From CAYVZU01 sp964455935 (lineage in GTDB: Bacteria; Fibrobacterota; CAYVZU01), in assembly GCA_964455935.1 (NCBI GenBank), contig CAYVZU010000136.1, positions 1 to 10,249 of the forward strand: DNA of 10,249 nt, read 5' to 3'. Within the stretch, counting starts at the first letter, position 1. Each line of letters begins with the position of its first letter. A model generated the notes under the pieces. It was not told the DNA's origin and searched no databases. It worked only from the letters and a program-made list of their open reading frames with translations. Of the stretch, positions 6,274-10,249 are shown in pieces. The position numbers and the translations under genes were made by a program.

Positions 6274-8583
6274 ATGACAAAGATGAACCGCATATTCCCT
6301 GTTCTGATGTCGGCTCTGTTGTTGGCGACAGCCGGTGGCGCTTTCGCGACTCTCATTGGGTCCGAAGACGGCGGCTATCCTTCGCCGCATCTCATGAACG
6401 ATGCGGTGGCCAATTTTTCCGACTGGACGTCGCATGTCGCCAATCCGGCCCTTCTCACCGAAGTCGATCTCAAGGAAATTTCGGTGGGCGGGCTTATGCT
6501 GCTGGAAGGTGCCGGCTACAGCTATATTTCCGTTGCGCTTCCATTCCGGCTTCGCCAGACAGCCGCCGTTTCTTTCTACCGTGCCGGCTTGGACGATATT
6601 CAGCCCTATGACGATGCCGGCAACATGGTCGCGGGTACATTTGATGTGGGAGAATGGGATCTGGTGCTGTCCTATGCCTATCATGTGCTCCCTTCGCTTT
6701 CGGTGGGCGCCAACGCCAACATCATGGGCCGGAATGTAAAAGAGCAGAAATTTGGCACCGGTTTCGATGTGGGTTTGGTCTGGAACCCGCTCAATCACTA
6801 CCGATTCGGCAATTTCAACCTGGGGTTGGACATGCAGAACGTGTTCAACACCGACGTCAAAGAGGGTATTGCGGGAACGCCCACGCGCTACCCCATGAAC
6901 TTGCGAACAGGGCTTTCGTACGGGGTTATGCGGAACAGGCTGGTCTTTGCGATCGAGGGGCTGGTCCTTGATCTCGACGGCATACAAGATGAATTCGGCA
7001 TCGATTCCACCACGGGCGTCCAACTGCCGGTCGTGCGTCCAATTAAGGTAGGCGCCCATTCGAGGTTCTTTTTCACGCGAGGGCTTGCCCTGAAGCTGGG
7101 CTACTACAATAACGATCTTCCCTATGTGGGCGCGATTCTCTATATGAAAAGAATCAGCCTCTTTCGAACGCTGCGGATCGATTACGACTTCTGGCCCGAG
7201 CCTAAGGGCGTAGGTTATTCCAATATGTTAAAGCTGGCGGCGGGGGTGGGTAAGACTCGCGAGGAGTTGGAGTCGCGTCGCCTGTACCGCAAGCTGATTA
7301 TCGCACCCATGAACGATTTTAATGAGGCCATGCGCTTGTACTTGGCCGGCTTGTATTGGGAAGCCTCCTTTGCATTTGGAAAAGTAATCGCCCTGTATCC
7401 GGGCTTCCACAAGAACGACATGGCCGCCCTTTATATGGGAAAAAGCTACGAGTATCTGTCAATGAACCAGGCCGCACGGGCCATCTACAGCGATGCGCTC
7501 AGGAAGTATACGACCAGCGATATGCGGCCCCGCTACATCTTCCAGTTGCAGAATCTGGATTACAAAGAGTCCAAATACGAAGATGCGCTCAAAAACTACG
7601 GCTTTATCATGAATCTGTACGGGTCTAGCAGCATCAAGCCCAACGCGGACTACGTGGCCGGCCAGGTTTTTTATCAGCAGGGCAATTTTGGACAGGCTCG
7701 CGATGTACTCTCGCAAGTCCCGGCCGGCGACGAAAACTACGGCTATGCCCAATACACGCTGGCCATGATTTTTCTGCAGGAGAAGAACAAGTCCGGGGCC
7801 GTCGAACACCTGAAGAATGTTATTGCTCTCCAATCCCAGGCCAGTTCCGACAAGGTCTTGATCGAAGCCGCGCGCACCAAGCTGGGTCATATATATCTGG
7901 AAGACGTTAAGCTGGTCGAGGCCCTCAACGAATACAAGCAGGTGCCGGTATCGAGCCGTTATGCCGACGAATCCCTGCTGGGGGCCGCCTGGTGCTGCAT
8001 TAAAACCAACCGTCGTGAAATGTTTATGCTGGCAATGCAGTACTGCGATCAGTTGATCTCGAACCAGCCCAAAAGTCCGCTGGTGCCAGAAGCCTATCTG
8101 GCCAAAGGTTACTGCCTTACCATGATGGCCGAATATCCGGTCGCCAAAGAGAATTATCAGAAGTGCATCGATCTTCTGCGCCAACCCGCCATGAGCGAAG
8201 AACAGATCACGCAAAAGCAACAGCAATTTTCCGTGGCGGCCCGTGACTTCGCGCCGTCCGAGAACGAGATCATGCTGAACGCCCTGCGCAAGCCGGACGA
8301 CCGGGTGCTGGCCGCGCGGCCCGGCATGCGTGAAAACTTTCAGGTATTCCAGAAATCAGAACGAGATCGTTTGCTCTTCCTGGACCGGTTGGACCAGGTG
8401 CGCACTTTCCGTGCATCGCGTGACAAATTGCTCCGGGATGCCGAGTTTGCCCTGGCCACAGCGGAGAATCTCACGCGCACCATGAAAAAGGAGCAGGTGA
8501 TCCGCGATTACGAAAAGAAACAGCAGGACATCAACAAGGAGATGGAGCAACTGGAGAAAGAGCTTAAGTCACTTGGCAAATAG
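6274..8583 (+). CDS. PorV/PorQ-like outer-membrane barrel fused to TPRs and a coiled coil
   Basis: This is a 769-residue exported protein. Residues 1-25 look like a signal peptide ending in AFA. Residues about 35-310 show alternating amphipathic strands and the layout of PorV/PorQ (UPF0164-like) outer-membrane barrels: an early HVANPALL, then strands such as WDLVLSYAYHVLPSLSVGAN (128-147), FDVGLVW (164-170) and LALKLGYYNN (271-280). Residues about 345-640 are helical repeats of TPR type, for example EASFAFGKVIALYPG (363-377) and AREVL/AVEHLKNVIAL-like helices. Residues about 695-768 are charged and look like a coiled coil ending in EMEQLEKELKSL. It begins 7 bp after the stop of the OmpA gene, so translation may be coupled; no good Shine-Dalgarno is visible. 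An ATG at 6283 is an alternative start. PorV-family barrels are usually about 300-400 residues without TPRs, so the fusion is unusual. Its role is inferred to be outer-membrane scaffolding. Confidence 0.88.
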   Translation: MTKMNRIFPVLMSALLLATAGGAFATLIGSEDGGYPSPHLMNDAVANFSDWTSHVANPALLTEVDLKEISVGGLMLLEGAGYSYISVALPFRLRQTAAVSFYRAGLDDIQPYDDAGNMVAGTFDVGEWDLVLSYAYHVLPSLSVGANANIMGRNVKEQKFGTGFDVGLVWNPLNHYRFGNFNLGLDMQNVFNTDVKEGIAGTPTRYPMNLRTGLSYGVMRNRLVFAIEGLVLDLDGIQDEFGIDSTTGVQLPVVRPIKVGAHSRFFFTRGLALKLGYYNNDLPYVGAILYMKRISLFRTLRIDYDFWPEPKGVGYSNMLKLAAGVGKTREELESRRLYRKLIIAPMNDFNEAMRLYLAGLYWEASFAFGKVIALYPGFHKNDMAALYMGKSYEYLSMNQAARAIYSDALRKYTTSDMRPRYIFQLQNLDYKESKYEDALKNYGFIMNLYGSSSIKPNADYVAGQVFYQQGNFGQARDVLSQVPAGDENYGYAQYTLAMIFLQEKNKSGAVEHLKNVIALQSQASSDKVLIEAARTKLGHIYLEDVKLVEALNEYKQVPVSSRYADESLLGAAWCCIKTNRREMFMLAMQYCDQLISNQPKSPLVPEAYLAKGYCLTMMAEYPVAKENYQKCIDLLRQPAMSEEQITQKQQQFSVAARDFAPSENEIMLNALRKPDDRVLAARPGMRENFQVFQKSERDRLLFLDRLDQVRTFRASRDKLLRDAEFALATAENLTRTMKKEQVIRDYEKKQQDINKEMEQLEKELKSLGK

Positions 8584-8603
8584 CTCGTTTAATTACCAGG
8601 ACC

Positions 8604-8638
8604 GTCTCTCCTTCCGCCGATCCAATTTCGGGAGACCT
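8604..8638 (+). promoter_or_regulatory. Ribosome site of the third gene inside a possible hairpin
   Basis: GGGAG at 8630-8634, 4 nt before the ATG at 8639, is a good Shine-Dalgarno match and fixes this start. GTCTC (8604-8608) can pair with GAGAC (8632-8636), and CC (8610-8611) with GG (8630-8631) across one bulged base, leaving an 18-nt loop. The stem covers the ribosome site and could lower translation of the third gene. The stem is short, so it may have no effect. Confidence 0.35.
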
Positions 8639-10249
8639 ATGAATCGCACAATCCTCCTTATATCCCTTTTCGCGTTTGGCTTGGTCGGTATAACGCCGGC
8701 AACGGCCAAAAGCACGGAAAAGAAACGGCAGGAGATTCTTCGCAAAATGGAGGAACTCCGCAAAAAGCAGGATGAGCAGCGTGCCAAGCTGGATAAATCC
8801 ATGGAGCGGGTGGACGAAAAAACCGCTGGGAATCTCCCCGAACAGATCCAGCGCTGGGAATCCATCATGGCCCGGTGCGGCGAGGTCAAAGACGAGCGGT
8901 GCGGCATGGCCCTCTACTCGCTTGCCGATCTCTACAATCAGGAAGCGCGCGACCGGTTTGTGGCGGCCCAGAAGCAGTTCGAGAAGATGATGGAGCGCTG
9001 GCAGGCCAACAAGATAGGCCCGGTCCCGGTGTCGCCCGTCCCGCATTACGAAAAGTCGATCAATTCATACCGCAAGCTTCTGGACGAGTATCCAGAGTTT
9101 ACGGAACGCGATAACGCCCTGTACAGGCTTGGCGGCATCTATCTGCTATCGGGTAAGCTTGACGAGTCTTTCCGTACCTTCAAGGAATTGGTTGACAAAT
9201 ATCCCAAAACCCCGCTAGCCGGCCAGGCTCGTCTTCGCGTGGGCGATCACTTGTATATGCGTAACCAGCCCTTCGAGGCGATCGAATATTTTCGCAGCGT
9301 GGGCATGGATGTGGGCATCAAGAATTATTCGATGGCTCAATTTCGCGTTGCCAGCTGCCTTTTTGCCATGAATCAGTACAAGGAAGCCATCGATCAGTAT
9401 TTCAGCTATATCGACCGATGCGACAAAGGCGAGTTTCCCACGGCGGATTTCCGCGATGAATCGGTTCTGTATATCGCGCGCGCTTTTGCCGAAGTTCGCG
9501 ATCCGATTGGCGATGCCCGGACATTTTTCAAGCGCAATGGCGGTCGTTCTTATGAGCGCGATGTCTATTATCAGATTGGAAAGACCTGCCGCGAAAACGA
9601 TAAAAATAAGGAGGCCGTGGCGGCCTTGGAATTCATGCTCGAAAGCTATCCCGACTACTGGCGCGCGCCCGACATCCAGCGCATGATAATCGAGACCCAG
9701 GTCGTCATGCGCGATTTCCGCAAGGCCAACGAGAGCCGCGAGCAGTTGATTGACAAGTATGGTCCGGGCAGTAAATGGTTGGCCAAGCACCAGTCCGATC
9801 CTAAGGCTATTGAGGAAGCGCGGAAGGTTACCGAAGGCGAGCTTGCCTTGATCCCGCTTTACTACCATGAGGCAGCCCAGAAGGAAAAAAACCCAGCGCT
9901 GTTTGAGAAGGCCGCCCGGCGGTATAGGCAATATATCGAAATGTATCCCGATGAAAAGTGGACGGTTTACGAGTACTCCTTTTTTCTGGCAGGCTGTCTC
10001 ACCGAACTGAAGCGGTTCGAAGAGGCGGCAACTTATTACGACCGGGTGGCCAATGCTCCTGTCGAGACCTTCGGCCCTCGCAAGGAGCGTGCGCTTGACG
10101 ATTCCACAAAAAAAGCCAAGCCGCTTGAGATCAAACCCGAAGATGCGGGCAACAACGCCATTATCGCCTACCAGATGGCTTGGGAAGAAGGGAAGAAATC
10201 CAAGGGCATGTCCAACAAGGACGCCTACAATTTGCCGGCCGCTCAGAAG
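8639..10249 (+). CDS. Periplasmic TPR protein with N-terminal coiled coil (3' end outside window)
   Basis: An open frame of 537 codons runs from the ATG at 8639 to the window end with no stop. Residues 1-23 look like a signal peptide ending in ATA, with no lipobox Cys. Residues about 26-62 are highly charged and helical (KKRQEILRKMEELRKKQDEQ), a likely coiled coil that may oligomerise. TPR-like helix pairs follow: about 137-190 (YEKSINSYRKLLDEYPEF, then SFRTFKELVDKYPK), 195-260 (FEAIEYFRS, YKEAIDQYFSYI), 305-340 (EAVAALEFMLESYPDY) and 420-475 (KAARRYRQYIEMYPDE, FEEAATYYDRV). The layout resembles large periplasmic TPR proteins of myxobacterial envelope and gliding clusters, but I cannot assign a named family. 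It is probably co-transcribed with the two genes before it (55-bp gap). Its partner is likely the TPR or coiled-coil part of the preceding barrel protein; this is inference. Confidence 0.9.
   Translation, partial: MNRTILLISLFAFGLVGITPATAKSTEKKRQEILRKMEELRKKQDEQRAKLDKSMERVDEKTAGNLPEQIQRWESIMARCGEVKDERCGMALYSLADLYNQEARDRFVAAQKQFEKMMERWQANKIGPVPVSPVPHYEKSINSYRKLLDEYPEFTERDNALYRLGGIYLLSGKLDESFRTFKELVDKYPKTPLAGQARLRVGDHLYMRNQPFEAIEYFRSVGMDVGIKNYSMAQFRVASCLFAMNQYKEAIDQYFSYIDRCDKGEFPTADFRDESVLYIARAFAEVRDPIGDARTFFKRNGGRSYERDVYYQIGKTCRENDKNKEAVAALEFMLESYPDYWRAPDIQRMIIETQVVMRDFRKANESREQLIDKYGPGSKWLAKHQSDPKAIEEARKVTEGELALIPLYYHEAAQKEKNPALFEKAARRYRQYIEMYPDEKWTVYEYSFFLAGCLTELKRFEEAATYYDRVANAPVETFGPRKERALDDSTKKAKPLEIKPEDAGNNAIIAYQMAWEEGKKSKGMSNKDAYNLPAAQK

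Noticed and set aside
5463..6356. A 297-codon open frame on the minus strand opposite the OmpA-domain gene
   Set aside because: The Ile/Val-rich, repetitive product mirrors the Asp-rich repeats of the real gene in antisense. The forward frame has clear domains.

Overview
The window comes from a diderm (Gram-negative-type) bacterium. Three consecutive genes encode exported envelope proteins: an OmpA-type peptidoglycan-binding protein, an outer-membrane beta-barrel protein and a periplasmic TPR protein. The species cannot be named from the sequence. GC-rich genes, a fused MFS/spermidine-synthase-like protein, long TPR proteins and a PorV/PorQ-like barrel suit Myxococcota-like, FCB-group or uncultured candidate lineages better than Enterobacteria; this placement is inference.

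Layout. Bases 1-88 hold no recognisable feature. Two genes lie on the minus strand. The one at 89-3250 encodes a large protein with duplicated membrane segments, a spermidine-synthase-like Rossmann domain and C-terminal TPRs. The one at 3416-4261 encodes a DppC/OppC-type ABC permease with no partner gene in the window. About 500 bp without a gene (4262-4772) separates these from a plus-strand block. This gap contains a 158-bp palindromic, MITE-like element (4363-4520) and a clear sigma70-type promoter (4685-4713) pointing right.

The plus-strand block looks like an operon. Its first gene encodes a protein with a signal peptide, a beta-helix domain, three thrombospondin type 3 repeats and an OmpA C-terminal domain. 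The second, 7 bp later, encodes a PorV/PorQ-like barrel fused to TPRs and a coiled coil. The third, 55 bp further on, encodes a signal-peptide, coiled-coil and TPR protein that runs off the window end (537 codons visible).

The three products together could form an envelope-spanning assembly: a peptidoglycan anchor, an outer-membrane barrel with a periplasmic TPR arm, and a soluble periplasmic TPR partner. This resembles in outline the Glt/Agl gliding or Tol-Pal type of machinery. That grouping is inferred from gene order and domain content. No motor gene (TolQ/ExbB, TolR/ExbD, TonB) is present in the window. It is the best candidate here for an undescribed system.
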